Source: Azorinus chamasolen
Lineage: Eukaryota > Mollusca > Bivalvia > Cardiida > Solecurtidae
DNA length: 64,000 nt
Assembly: GCA_963576725.1 (NCBI GenBank)
Contig: OY755240.1
Span: 38,032,629 to 38,096,628, forward strand
Direction: 5' to 3'
Both the position numbers and the translations under genes were made by a program. Positions within the stretch are counted from its first letter, which is position 1. Each line of letters opens with the position of its first letter. Below are positions 10,034 through 20,131 of this stretch, piece after piece. The notes under the pieces were generated by a model. It was not told the DNA's origin and did no database searches. It worked only from the letters and a program-made list of their open reading frames with translations.

Positions 10034-10593
10034 TGTCGCGTTATGGGCTTCAGTTACAACACATTTTCAGTCTCGTATATTTTAATAAACACATTTCATA
10101 AACTATAATACAGCAACACATAATTACAGTAGTTCTATAACATGACTGCTCCTATTTGTTTCTGAGTCGATACTGGCCTATGCCTGCCAAGTACCTTGCG
10201 GTCCCTAACTTTACCCATAATGCATTTTAGATCTAATCTGCCCAACTGATCTAATCTAGACGGACTCTCCACTGAACTCCAACTCAACTCCACTCGAACT
10301 CCCCGAATCTCCACTATTTGACAGTATATATCTCCCTAAGCCCGGTGACAGACATTTCCTGTTTGTACAGGAAAGTCTGATTCAATCTAACATATCAGGA
10401 CAGTCGCCATAGCAATATACCCGGAAGCTATATAATTGTCAAGCAAAGCAGGTAACCTAACCAAGTGGCCTGCCTCTATTTCCTGGTTTATATTTAAGTA
10501 TTTCCTGCTTACAGAGTTCTCCTATTTATATAATGTTTGGATCCAAACCAAGATATTGGATCCAAATCAGAGGTTAAAAGTCACTACGTGACA
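10034..10593 (-). repeat. Gypsy LTR (3' LTR in element orientation)
   Basis: 560 bp, identical to 16454-17010 except for an extra TAG near 10137. On the plus strand it begins TGTCGCGTTATGGG and ends CACTACGTGACA. Confidence 0.95.
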
Positions 10594-10614
10594 CTCGCCT
10601 CTTCCTTCATTTCA
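10594..10614 (-). promoter_or_regulatory. Polypurine tract of the Gypsy element
   Basis: Directly inside the 3' LTR the minus strand reads GAAGGAAGAGGCGAG. This is a purine run in the position where plus-strand DNA synthesis of an LTR element is primed. Confidence 0.65.
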
Positions 10615-12375
10615 GATTTCATTGAGTCAACAATTAAATCTGATTAATACGTGTTTAGCTGTATCGCCCATGAAAATATAATATTGATATATTAATGTAA
10701 AATTTAAAACCCCATCACCACATATTAATTACGCAATACTGTATACAGTAACTCTCTATCGCTATGTTACGATTTACAAAATTTTCAGGATTGGATAAGG
10801 CATTCACTAGTGTCAGTATTTAGCTTAAGGCTTCAAATGTCAGGTTCATAACACACAATAATTAATACACAGTTCAATAGTTCTTCTCACGCAGGTGTAA
10901 TTCACTGTTTTGTCTCTGTAATCCGTTGTGTGTAGATAAATGGTCAAGTTCACATGTATTCCGCCTTTAAGCCACAATTTTGCCTTGTCCCTGAGGAGAG
11001 ATCTGTATACAGTCTTTCTAACTTCTTATGTCTTCTGCAATGATAAAAATCAAAACACGAAACAGTAACGTACTTATAATTTACATGACTTAGTTACTTA
11101 ACATTCCATTTTACTCACTAAACTGACAGTCAAACTCAGAATTGAGCAGATGCTCGTAACATCTCAATTAATTAACACCTTTCTTAATTAACTTGAGTAT
11201 AGGAAATAATGGTGTTAAATGAGTACCAATTAATTTTGACACATTTGGCAGTTAGCAATTGTCATGAGTTTTAATATCCGACCTAATTGATATTCTTTGC
11301 GTATAAATTATCTAACTAACTGGTTATGTAGCATTAGTATTTTGACAGTGAACATATAAAGTCACATTGAATGGCTTTAAAACTGAAACTAAAAGAATTA
11401 AATGGATTCTATACATGTAACAAGTAAGTAAATCTCTTATGAAATTAATACGATTACGTAACTTCTACTAATGTCTGCTTGTCGTTTTCGGCTGGTCCTG
11501 CTGTGTGTTGCTACTGTTGCCATAGTAACCGCTCATTCGTCCCTGGTTGTCTCGACTGGTTTCCATTGTTGTTTGCTCGTTGTTATGGTAACCACGGACT
11601 CGACTTTAGCTGTCTGGTTCAGGTCTCTCTGGTTCCCACGTTCTGCGCCGGTTCAATTCTGTCAGACAAGTCTCTTGTATATACACGCATGTGTACATGA
11701 ATAAAACAATAGTCAATGTTCCTATCTGGCTATTTACACAAAAGTTAATGACCACAAGTATTCCATAGTTAGTCTCCAACTCAAACAGAGAGATATTTCT
11801 CCGTTTAATTTCTCCTCTTCTATCTGGTGTCAAAGTCTTTTAACTCAACCCTTGAATGCTCGATGTAAGCACACCATAACATGGTCACCATTTGGAGAAC
11901 TGTTTATTTCATGGCATATCATTATTAATAAAACATATTCCTATGTATTTACTCATTACTAATAAAGATAGTTTCCGCCTTGAAATCTTTGCTTATGCAG
12001 AGGAGTACCTAGATCCAATTATTTCTCAATTCTTAACTTATAGCTACAACAGTCATTTAATACAGCAAATTTATTTCAGCATCTTATTATTTTTATGTTG
12101 ATGCCCGCCCGAATTTACATTTAGCTAGTTAAGTGGTGGGTTTTATGACGTGCACTCTTGCATATTAATTACCGATCAAGCTTATGGTTTACCTGATGAA
12201 AAGTATACATTTTACCCGAACTACTGGTCACATGTCAGTCATTTACATATCAGTCCGGTCAATCTGTCATATACCGGTCCTACTAGATATGATTCTTTTA
12301 CATAACATCTATTTACACTATGTTGAAGTCTTATTTGCAAACATACACTCATTAACCCTACTTAGATATCTTGTT
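10615..12375 (-). other. Non-coding 3' internal region of the Gypsy element
   Basis: About 1.76 kb between the pol remnant and the 3' LTR. The longest open frames (about 75 codons near 11471-11833) overlap on both strands and resemble no retroelement protein. No envelope-like frame is seen. The unusual length for a Gypsy 3' leader suggests that the deletion removing the integrase core was accompanied by retained or acquired non-coding sequence. Confidence 0.5.
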
Positions 12376-12946
12376 CTATAGGGAATCTAATAGAACATTG
12401 AGACAGGAAGCTAAAGCATTTTTAACAGTCTGCTTGCCAGGTTTTGCTTTGCGCTTACGCCTACATTTGGGTACAGTTGAGATAGCATCTATCTCCATAT
12501 CATCTGATTCTCTGTTGTCAGAAATAACCCTTTGAGTCTTTAACTTTTCTCCTACTGACCTATCCGATAGATTATCTGTTTCAGTGTCACCTACAGCCTG
12601 ATTCTGAAAACTACCGGTATTTGAATTTTTATTTCGTAAATGCTTCTTAAATACATCTGACATAGGTGCTTTAATAGCAGTTAGATTGCGAGGCTGGCAA
12701 TTAACACATTTGCTGACATATGCATATAGCTCTTTAAACATACCCGGCCAGTAATAATTCTGTTTTATTGTATGAAATAGTCTTTGACTGGCCATTCTCG
12801 TCATGGTATTGGTTTATTACCATTCCAGTCATATGTGTCGGAACATATAATCTCAGACTGGGTTCGTCATCTACATTGGAAATATAGTGCAATACATTAT
12901 CTATCTCAAGGAAATCTATTTTCTTCTGTTTTGCTCGGCTTCCCAT
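12376..12946 (-). pseudogene. Gypsy integrase remnant: zinc-finger end plus C-terminal tail, core deleted
   Basis: Two overlapping minus-strand frames carry the N-terminal HHCC finger: the first gives NQYHDENGQ, the second RLFHTIKQNYYWPGMFKEL and KCVNCQ. At least one indel lies between them, and another separates this part from the RT frame near 12930. After NLTAIKAPMSDV the expected DDE catalytic core is missing. The protein jumps to a charged tail with a basic cluster (KCRRKRKAKPGKQ). Without the core, this copy cannot supply strand transfer itself. Confidence 0.75.
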
Positions 12947-14840
12947 GTTTCAGTCTCATCCTTAACTCTAGAATTTTGGGATCTTTGTTTTGTTCAATTT
13001 TCATGTCACATTCTGACACTTCTTTGAGTGGCTCTATGAAAGAATCTGGCAACTCACATTCTTTATCAACAATCTGCTTTATATTTAGGTGCGTGGAGTC
13101 AATTAGGTTAACGCTTTGGGCTTTTTCAGAATTGCTGCCTTGTGGGGAGATCTCGTATGTTTTATCATTGATATCTAACACACATTCTTGATCTAATTCA
13201 CACCCTTCTTCATTACTCTGATTACTCTTTGTGTTACAAGCAGGCGGTCTGCTTAGGAAATCAGCAACTATATTCTGTTTGCCCGGAATGTATTCAATCT
13301 TACAATTGTAACTGGCGATTGTTAAGCTCCATAAAGCTACTTTCTTGTTCTGTATTTGTGTCTCTAACACATATTTCAACGGCCTATGATCGGATCTTAT
13401 GGTAAACTCTGCGTTATGTAGATAGTGATCAAGTTTATTTAGGCTATAGAAGATACTATAGCATTCTTTTTCAATTGTACTCCATCTAGTCTGGGTTTCT
13501 GTTAACTTATGTGACAGGAAATAGATCGGTTTTTCCCCTACAAAATCCCCAGTTTCATCAGCATCACATTTCTGTGTAAGGCATGCCCCGATATGCCGAA
13601 GCGAAGCGTCTGCATACAAAGTATATGGCTTATTTGGGTCTGGATATGAAAGATACGGAATTTGTGTTAACACGTCCTTCAGATGTCTGAAGCTATTTTC
13701 ACACTCTTCGGTCCATTTAAACTGTATTTTCTTTCTAGTTAAATTGATCAAAGGTTCTGCTAATTTTGAGTAGTTTGGACAAAAACGCCTATAAAAACCT
13801 GCCATACCTAAAAGTGAACGAACATCCCTCTGACACTTGGGTTGCGGCAAATTTCTGATTGCTTCTACTTTTAATGGGTCAGGCCTTACGCCGAATTTAT
13901 CAATTATGAAACCTAAAAATTTTGTCTGCTCCTGGAGAAATTGACATTTCGTTATTTTCAACTTTAGGTTATGATTGTGCAAGCGTTCCAAAACGGTATT
14001 TATATGTATCAAGTGTTCCTCAAGGGTTTCAGAATGGATAAGAATGTCATCGATATAAGATGAGCTAAAGCTTTCACAGCCTCTAAGAACAGTATGAATC
14101 AATGATTGAAAATTCCCCGGGGCTGTTGAAATCCCAAATGGCATCGTCTGGAACTCAAATGCTCCTTTGAAAGTACTGAAAGATAACTTCTGTTTATCAT
14201 TTTCCTCCACTGGAATCTGCCAATACCCAGAAATTAAGTCTAAACTTGTGAAGTATTTGCTTTTCCCTAAGTTAGCTATACAATCATCTATGTTTGGAAT
14301 TGGGTATGCAATTGGTTTGATAATTTTATTGAGCTGCCTAAAATCAACACAAAAACGTTTGCTTCCATCTTTCTTATCAACAATTACAATGGGAAAGCTC
14401 CAGGCAGATTTAGAAGGTCTAATTATATTTGCCTCTAACATTTCGTCAATGGCTTTATCAATAGCAGCTCTGTTATTCAGTTGTGTACGATATGGCCTTA
14501 ACTTAATCGGTGGATGATCTCCTGTTGGCACAGTCATTTTTACTGTGTTGGTTTGAGTTAGTTCCAAATTATTCCTAGCAAACAGATGTCTGTGTTTTAG
14601 AAGCAGTGGTAAAATTACATCCTTACGATCTTCAGAGCAATTTAAACCCGTTAAAATCTCTTCTTCAGTTAAACCTGTATTTACTGAATTACTTCTAGTG
14701 GTTTCTTCCACTGAGCTTATCTCTTGATCATTAATTGAATTAATCTTTCCTAGTGCACACCTTTTTCTAAGTTTAATTGTCTTGTGACTATTGTTAATAA
14801 CCAATACTGGAATCGTTCTGTCTGCTCTAAGCTCTACCAC
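12906..14840 (-). CDS. pol: Gypsy reverse transcriptase and RNase H
   Basis: A 644-codon open stretch with the full Ty3/Gypsy RT: WSFPIVIVDKKDGSKRFCVD, a PIPNIDD segment, FTSLDLISGYWQIP (motif A Asp), MPFGISTAPGNFQ and the catalytic SSSYIDDILIHS. RNase H follows with TLYADASLRHIGACL, the WSTIEKECYSI Glu, and FTIRSDHRPLKYV, ending at QNIVADFLSRPPA. It is in the same frame as the protease (14859-15320) and separated from it only by TAA at 14859-14861. It is part of the gag-pol polyprotein, so the first Met at 14840 is an artefact of the stop. The frame is then lost near 12930 before the integrase finger. Confidence 0.92.
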   Translation of the reverse strand: MVELRADRTIPVLVINNSHKTIKLRKRCALGKINSINDQEISSVEETTRSNSVNTGLTEEEILTGLNCSEDRKDVILPLLLKHRHLFARNNLELTQTNTVKMTVPTGDHPPIKLRPYRTQLNNRAAIDKAIDEMLEANIIRPSKSAWSFPIVIVDKKDGSKRFCVDFRQLNKIIKPIAYPIPNIDDCIANLGKSKYFTSLDLISGYWQIPVEENDKQKLSFSTFKGAFEFQTMPFGISTAPGNFQSLIHTVLRGCESFSSSYIDDILIHSETLEEHLIHINTVLERLHNHNLKLKITKCQFLQEQTKFLGFIIDKFGVRPDPLKVEAIRNLPQPKCQRDVRSLLGMAGFYRRFCPNYSKLAEPLINLTRKKIQFKWTEECENSFRHLKDVLTQIPYLSYPDPNKPYTLYADASLRHIGACLTQKCDADETGDFVGEKPIYFLSHKLTETQTRWSTIEKECYSIFYSLNKLDHYLHNAEFTIRSDHRPLKYVLETQIQNKKVALWSLTIASYNCKIEYIPGKQNIVADFLSRPPACNTKSNQSNEEGCELDQECVLDINDKTYEISPQGSNSEKAQSVNLIDSTHLNIKQIVDKECELPDSFIEPLKEVSECDMKIEQNKDPKILELRMRLKHGKPSKTEENRFP

Positions 14841-14858
14841 GGAACCGACAACCTCTAA

Positions 14859-15320
14859 TTATGGTTGATTATCAAAAAATGAATTGCTAATGTGTTTGAA
14901 GTCATAAGTGGTTTTTGTCTTAAATCCTTCATGTTTCTTTAATTTTGCAAAAACAACATTGACAGTTTGTGGCTTTAATGCTGCGCTTTTACTTAATCTT
15001 GTTATTGAAGCAATGTGGTGGTCTTCTTCTAACGAAACATAGCAGTCATCTATTCTCAAACAGCCTAAATCAAAATATAATCTAACACAATTTTCTTGTA
15101 GAAAGTCTCTCCCTAGAATCATATTTCTTATATTATCGACAACAACGAATTTGTGAACTTTTTCAATCTTCCCAATTTTGAAATTAAGCAATGTACACCC
15201 ATGTATTTTAAGAAAACCTCCATTAACCGATTTTAATTGTATATTTTCTGGCATTAGTTTCGGTCTGTTCTTTAACATTTTATAAGCTTTGAGACTCACA
15301 CCAGCTCCTGTGTCTACCAA
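14859..15320 (-). CDS. Gypsy aspartic protease
   Basis: The catalytic LVDTGAGVS lies right at the start of the frame and the second retropepsin hallmark, MILGRDFL, about 70 residues later, which fits a retroviral-type protease that cuts gag-pol. The frame extends upstream of the first Met (SCLIRTGRQNF) and overlaps the end of gag in the -1 frame, so translation most likely reaches it by -1 frameshifting. It ends at TAA 14859-14861, just before RT in the same frame. This is a single-codon lesion in an otherwise continuous pol. Confidence 0.85.
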   Translation of the reverse strand: MVDTGAGVSLKAYKMLKNRPKLMPENIQLKSVNGGFLKIHGCTLLNFKIGKIEKVHKFVVVDNIRNMILGRDFLQENCVRLYFDLGCLRIDDCYVSLEEDHHIASITRLSKSAALKPQTVNVVFAKLKKHEGFKTKTTYDFKHISNSFFDNQP

Positions 15321-15349
15321 CGCCCTGAAGTTTTGTCTGCCCGTTCGTA

Positions 15350-16348
15350 TTAAGCACGAAGCAGGATTTCCGCATAGGTTAATTGTGTATGTTTGACTGC
15401 TTGAACTTTCGTCAACGACTTCATTATGACGAAAGTTTTCCCGTTTAAAGATTTTCTATTGCATCTCGGTCTAGAAACTCTAGGCTTTCTACAATCCCGA
15501 CTCATGTGACCTTTATTTCCACAATTCCAACATTTAAAATTAGGCCGCCATTTATTTCGAGTTTGTCTCTCTCTAAATCTCTTATTTCGTTTCATTGAGA
15601 ACATTTTATTGCTTTTAATCCTATGTCTACAGTCATCAACAATATGTCCAATGTTCCTACAGTGTGTACAATATTGTCTGGGTTTTAAACTACCAGTTTT
15701 CTTTGTTCTCGTTTTAATTGTCGGTCTGAAATTCGAGTTTTGTTCTGAATTGTCTCTTAATTTGACTCTTTCTCTAACTGTTATCTCATTTGCAGCAAAA
15801 GTAACCGCTTTTTCAAAACTCTGAGGTTGTAATTTCATAACTTCAAATTTTATATCCTTTTCTGCCAGACCATCAATAAAAAACTCTGTTAACTGTGTTT
15901 CAATGATTTGCAATTCTCCATGAACATTTTTGTAAGCCTCTTTTGCCAAATTCCAAATTCTTTCTGCATAAATGTGAACATTTTCTCCTGCATTTTGCTT
16001 AATTTTACCGAGTAATTTTAAACAATAGTGTGCGTCATGAACCTCACCAAATCTTGCTTCTAAATCATTTTTGAAATCTTTCCACTCTGCTTGTGGATTT
16101 TTAGACAAATATCTCTGAATGTAGTCACTAACAATATCTTTACTTGTTTGAAATGCTGTTAATTTGAGCTGATTTCCATTTAATCCATTAACAAACCCAT
16201 ACTTCTCAATTTGCTTCACCCAGTTTTTAAACAATTTTGAATCTCCGTGAAAATTAGGTACATTCTCTGCAATACTGCAAGCATTTAAAGACGTGGAAAC
16301 GTTTTGCAATAATTTTGAAATATTCTGATCTGCCATTTTAAAACACAA
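15350..16348 (-). CDS. gag: Gypsy gag (capsid and nucleocapsid)
   Basis: 332 codons, intact. The second Met (16336; MADQNISKLL) is the more likely start because it matches gag-like openings, and only four residues precede it. The capsid-like middle contains FKNWVKQIEKYG, AEWKDFKNDLEARFG and ERIWNLAKEAY. Two CCHC zinc knuckles, CTHCRNIGHIVDDC and CWNCGNKGHMSRDC, lie in a very basic C-terminal region. The stop codon overlaps the protease frame (-1 relative). It is the only intact protein of this copy. Confidence 0.9.
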   Translation of the reverse strand: MCFKMADQNISKLLQNVSTSLNACSIAENVPNFHGDSKLFKNWVKQIEKYGFVNGLNGNQLKLTAFQTSKDIVSDYIQRYLSKNPQAEWKDFKNDLEARFGEVHDAHYCLKLLGKIKQNAGENVHIYAERIWNLAKEAYKNVHGELQIIETQLTEFFIDGLAEKDIKFEVMKLQPQSFEKAVTFAANEITVRERVKLRDNSEQNSNFRPTIKTRTKKTGSLKPRQYCTHCRNIGHIVDDCRHRIKSNKMFSMKRNKRFRERQTRNKWRPNFKCWNCGNKGHMSRDCRKPRVSRPRCNRKSLNGKTFVIMKSLTKVQAVKHTQLTYAEILLRA

Positions 16349-16425
16349 AAGAGTTTAACAGTACTCACGATTCTCCTGGTTTCCTCCTTTCTCATCGTAT
16401 ATAGTGGTTTGTACTCGCTTCGAAT

Positions 16426-16443
16426 CCTGGTCCAACGGCTCCA
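16426..16443 (-). promoter_or_regulatory. Candidate primer-binding site of the Gypsy element
   Basis: On the minus strand, 10 nt inside the 5' LTR, lies TGGAGCCGTTGGACCAGG, continuing into ATTCGAA. It starts with TGG as a site complementary to a tRNA CCA end should, and its complement contains a T-loop-like TTCGAATCC. The tRNA identity is not determined. Confidence 0.45.
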
Positions 16444-16453
16444 TTTTTATACG

Positions 16454-17010
16454 TGTCGCGTTATGGGCTTCAGTTACAACACATTTTCAGTCTCGTATAT
16501 TTTAATAAACACATTTCATAAACTATAATACAGCAACACATAATTACAGTTCTATAACATGACTGCTCCTATTTGTTTCTGAGTCGATACTGGCCTATGC
16601 CTGCCAAGTACCTTGCGGTCCCTAACTTTACCCATAATGCATTTTAGATCTAATCTGCCCAACTGATCTAATCTAGACGGACTCTCCACTGAACTCCAAC
16701 TCAACTCCACTCGAACTCCCCGAATCTCCACTATTTGACAGTATATATCTCCCTAAGCCCGGTGACAGACATTTCCTGTTTGTACAGGAAAGTCTGATTC
16801 AATCTAACATATCAGGACAGTCGCCATAGCAATATACCCGGAAGCTATATAATTGTCAAGCAAAGCAGGTAACCTAACCAAGTGGCCTGCCTCTATTTCC
16901 TGGTTTATATTTAAGTATTTCCTGCTTACAGAGTTCTCCTATTTATATAATGTTTGGATCCAAACCAAGATATTGGATCCAAATCAGAGGTTAAAAGTCA
17001 CTACGTGACA
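16454..17010 (-). repeat. Gypsy LTR (5' LTR in element orientation)
   Basis: 557 bp, matching 10034-10593 apart from a 3-bp indel. It is adjacent to the CTTA duplication at 17011-17014. Confidence 0.95.
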
Positions 17011-17014
17011 CTTA

Positions 17015-18189
17015 TAAAGGTTATATTTTAATTACAATTAAACCATTATCTACTGTCTATGTCGTTGATTCTGTAAAATCTTTGACTGACAGTTTACAAA
17101 ATCATTAATATAATTACAAATTTAAGCAATTATCAATGTTTGCAGCATTTTTAAGCAAACATCAAATACTTTATTCTCGTGGGTTTATTTTCGTCATATA
17201 GAGTGGAAACAGATGGGACTGTTGATGAATAACTAAGTGCAATAGTTGACATTTAGGAACTGTCAAATCTGACTGTATTTCTCTTCGCGTTCTTTATTTC
17301 TTGTCAATGGTCCATTTTCCGACAGAGAACATATTTTGCTTAAATAAAATTTGATGTCTGTTACTGATATATTCCACGTATTCCTTGGTCGTTTCGGTCC
17401 CAATCGTGGCCGAAACGACCAAGGCCGAAACGGATTGCGTCCGAAACGACCCGGGACCATTAATTTTGAGTCTACTCTAGGTTTACCCTGTTTGCAAAGA
17501 TGTATCTATGAAGTAAAATTTTGTGCCTGGGTGTGCTCTAGCATAAAATATGTGTATATATTAATTAAAAACACTAATTATTACATATTATTAATAACCC
17601 GCAATTCTTCACTCAATTACACTCCTTTCGAGGGATTTACTGTGGCGAAAGGAGTAAGTAATCCGTTTTCCCTGTAAATGTCATCAATATATTAATGATG
17701 TGTTTGTATATTCAAGCTTCTATCAGTATATTAATGCCAAATAAATTTAAAATATAATAATTATGTACATATCATTTATAATAACTAATAAATAGCCGTT
17801 ATTAATTTTTAATCCTCCTTTCGCCCAAAGTCATCATTTCGTATTTTAGGCATACTCGGTTTCGCAACATCTTAGTCATTTCCTCGGTGATCATCCTTGA
17901 TGATCTTGCCGTTGCGGTACATTTTGTATTAGCCCCGACCATAGGGGAAATCATTTTCTAACATTTTCATTTCCAAAATACATACAATTATACAGTGGAA
18001 ACAAATATGTCGACCTGTTTCCAACTACATATAATGGTATTATTCCCGCCATACTGTTTTTACACTCATAAAGCACAAATTACAATTCCACAATAGTTTC
18101 ACAAGTCTTGATAAATCAGCCCTCCTACCAGTGAAATTCCAACCAATGCGTTCCATATAGACACGAGCACTAATGTTCTCGCGCCGATA
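17015..18189. other. AT-rich sequence at the right edge of the block splitting the Polinton
   Basis: No protein-like frames. A 15-bp stem hairpin occurs at 17383-17424. Short GGAG/CTCC-flanked motifs (ACTCCTTTCG, GGCGAAAGGAGT) lie near 17623-17655. The polymerase coding signal resumes at about 18190. Confidence 0.6.
17383..17424. repeat. Perfect 15-bp inverted repeat with CCGAAACGAC motif
   Basis: CCTTGGTCGTTTCGG at 17383-17397 pairs perfectly with CCGAAACGACCAAGG at 17410-17424 across a 12-nt loop. A further CCGAAACGAC follows at 17441-17450. It is GC-rich within AT-rich surroundings. Confidence 0.8.
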
Positions 18190-18692
18190 ACCAGCTGAAA
18201 AAAATATGGGGGTGCTGTCAGTTACTATACACAGATACTTCTCCTAAAAATAGAAACGGAAGATGTGTACAGAGATATCGCTCAGAATGCTGACTTATAC
18301 GATACATCAGACTATCCATCTAACCACTCACTTTATAGCACAATAAATAAAAAAAGTTCTTGGTTAAATGAAAGATGAGTGTGCAGGGCGTCCTATCGAA
18401 TAATACATTGGCCTGAGACCTAAGATGTATAGTATTCTCGAAATCTCTGGCTAAAGGAGTTAGTAAAGTAGTTGTAAAAAGTATCAGACATGAACAATAT
18501 AAAGAATCTTTATCCGAAAAGAGAATCTTCCGTCATGGTATGAATTTACTGAGGTCGGATAAACATCGTATATATGGGCAATATAAAAATAAGGTATCCA
18601 TATCCCCATTTGACTCGAAACGTTGGATTGCAAATGATGGTATTAAAACATTAGCCTACGGCCACTATCAGATACCCCTAACGTCTCAGTAG
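18190..18692 (+). pseudogene. Polinton DNA polymerase B, motif C and C-terminus (right-hand part)
   Basis: This continues the polymerase that stops at 7824. KKYGG is followed by a damaged motif C: the DNA reads TACACAGATACTTCT where the YTDTDS codons should be, a few bases short. Then come KIETEDVYRDIAQNADLYDT, KDECAGRP and LRPKMYSILE. After a frame change come SLSEKRIFRHGMNLLRSD and SPFDSKRWIANDG, ending at TAG 18690-18692. These blocks belong to the C-terminal half of Polinton polymerases and do not overlap the left part, so the two pieces look like one gene split by the intervening block. It converges on the integrase, as in intact Polintons. Confidence 0.82.
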
Positions 18693-19682
18693 GGATCCCC
18701 CATCGGTTGGCTGTTGTGTGTTAAGTGGTACTATAAGAAGTTCTTCACGAACAAAACCTCGCTCGGGTCCATTCTGGAGATAGTACAATATTGGTTCATC
18801 GGGTTTTATAACTGAACGTGATATCTTGTAAATGTTTAAAGACCATATAGGGTCAGTTGCCCGTCTACGCCCGCCCTCCAACTCTCCAGGTTGGTAGAGG
18901 TATCGAACCCCAATATCTGAAGAGGTTTTCTTCTCCTCAATACCAACTTTACGTCCTGGAATATAAGCTGAGGGACTTGATTTAGTAAATGTCTGTTTGA
19001 TCGCTTCTGATGAACGTTTATCAGTAAGCCTGGTTTCTTCATTGTTTAAAGCAGAAACGACGGCGTGCAATCTTTCAACCCACTCAGATGACCGCTCACC
19101 TGAGGGTAGTCGCATTTCTTGAGCATATTGGTAGCCAAACAAACGCTCCGATAAAGTTCTATTAAAACGCTCAACAATCCCCTGGTCACGATGGATATCC
19201 ACACGGCCTCGCCTCACTTTAACTTTATGCTCTGCAAGCACTTGACTGACCACACCCATAAACTCTCTCCCGGGATCTACTTGAAGAAGTTTGGGCCAAT
19301 GGAGCGGCCCGCGCTTGTAAATACGTTTGAGGGCTGCGATAACCTCTGTAGCTTCTTTTGTCGTTAGGGCCTCCGCAGCTTTATAACGGCTTGCCACGTC
19401 AACCACAGTAAGGCTGTATTTATAAGTCTTTCTACGTACTTAATCATGAGGCAACAATACGAGATCAGCTTGATGGATATCATTCGGAACTGAAACATCA
19501 AATTTTGGTCGTGGGATTTGTTTGGGAGCAGAAAGAGTTATCTGCCATATTGCCTGCTTCGTTAACCATGATCGGGCCTCATTTTCTGAGACCTTCACGG
19601 CTTTAGCCAGATGTTTTATAGCCGCCACCCCCCCTCCAATAGCCTCTCGGACTGTAGTAGATTCTTGTGATTTTTTCTCCAT
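18678..19682 (-). pseudogene. Polinton retroviral-type integrase, one in-frame stop
   Basis: One frame of 335 codons runs from ATG 19682 to 18678 and is broken only by TAA at 19440-19442. The DDE triad is visible: Asp in IHQADLVLLPHD, Asp in QVDPGREFMG and Glu in GIVERFNRTL 34 residues later. A chromo-like C-terminal segment (DPIWSLNIYKISRSVIKPD, PERGFVREELLIVP) follows. In Polintons this enzyme inserts the linear DNA, creating short duplications. Its tail-to-tail position with the polymerase is the canonical right-end arrangement. A single stop suggests it decayed late compared with the capsid and polymerase genes. Confidence 0.88.
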
Positions 19683-19911
19683 TGTATAATAATATCATTC
19701 CAAATGTTTAGTTGTGTTTATAAAACCGACTATAAAAGAGTGGATTTATGATAATGGCATCCACACTTTGACTTATGGGCATTACTTACTATAATAAAAG
19801 TATAAGACCTCCCTAATTCACCCCCGCCCCTATAAATATTCTAATTATTTATTTATTTTTATTTTCCCTATTTATATGGTATGTCATATTTATACAAACA
19901 GTGGATTTAAA

Positions 19912-20131
19912 ATGTGGCGATGTGTTATGGCCTTTAAAGATATTTCAGAAAAATATAATATCAAAAATCCCTTTAATGATGAGGTAATGGAAGAATCAAT
20001 AATAAAAGTTGAAAAAAAATCCTAAAAAAATCATTTTAGAACATCTCAAATACTTAAATGAATTAATCTTAATAAACCCAAAAAATAAGGTATTAAAAGA
20101 AATTAGGGAGATATTATGCTTTAATTATTAA
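19912..20131 (+). pseudogene. Possible small Polinton ORF with a poly-A frameshift
   Basis: ATG 19912 opens MWRCVMAFKDISEKYNIKNP and reaches a stop at 20023-20025. One frame over, across an A-run, a helical Leu/Ile-rich stretch (IILEHLKYLNELILINP) continues to TAA 20129-20131. Together they would give a protein of about 70 residues. It lies between the integrase start and the expected right terminus. I recognise no family, and it may be chance in AT-rich DNA. Confidence 0.3.

Larger units (their letters stand above)
10030..17014 (-). mobile_element. Ty3/Gypsy LTR retrotransposon, young insertion, internally deleted
   Basis: The element lies on the minus strand: LTR (16454-17010), gag, protease, RT/RNase H, a remnant of integrase, a non-coding 1.8-kb stretch, and LTR (10034-10593). 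A 4-bp duplication CTTA flanks it (10030-10033 and 17011-17014). Both LTRs start and end with TG...CA. By eye the two LTRs differ only by one TAG trinucleotide indel (560 versus 557 bp), so the insertion is recent. The integrase catalytic core is absent, and pol has an in-frame stop and two frameshifts, so this copy was probably moved by proteins from a relative. Confidence 0.93.
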
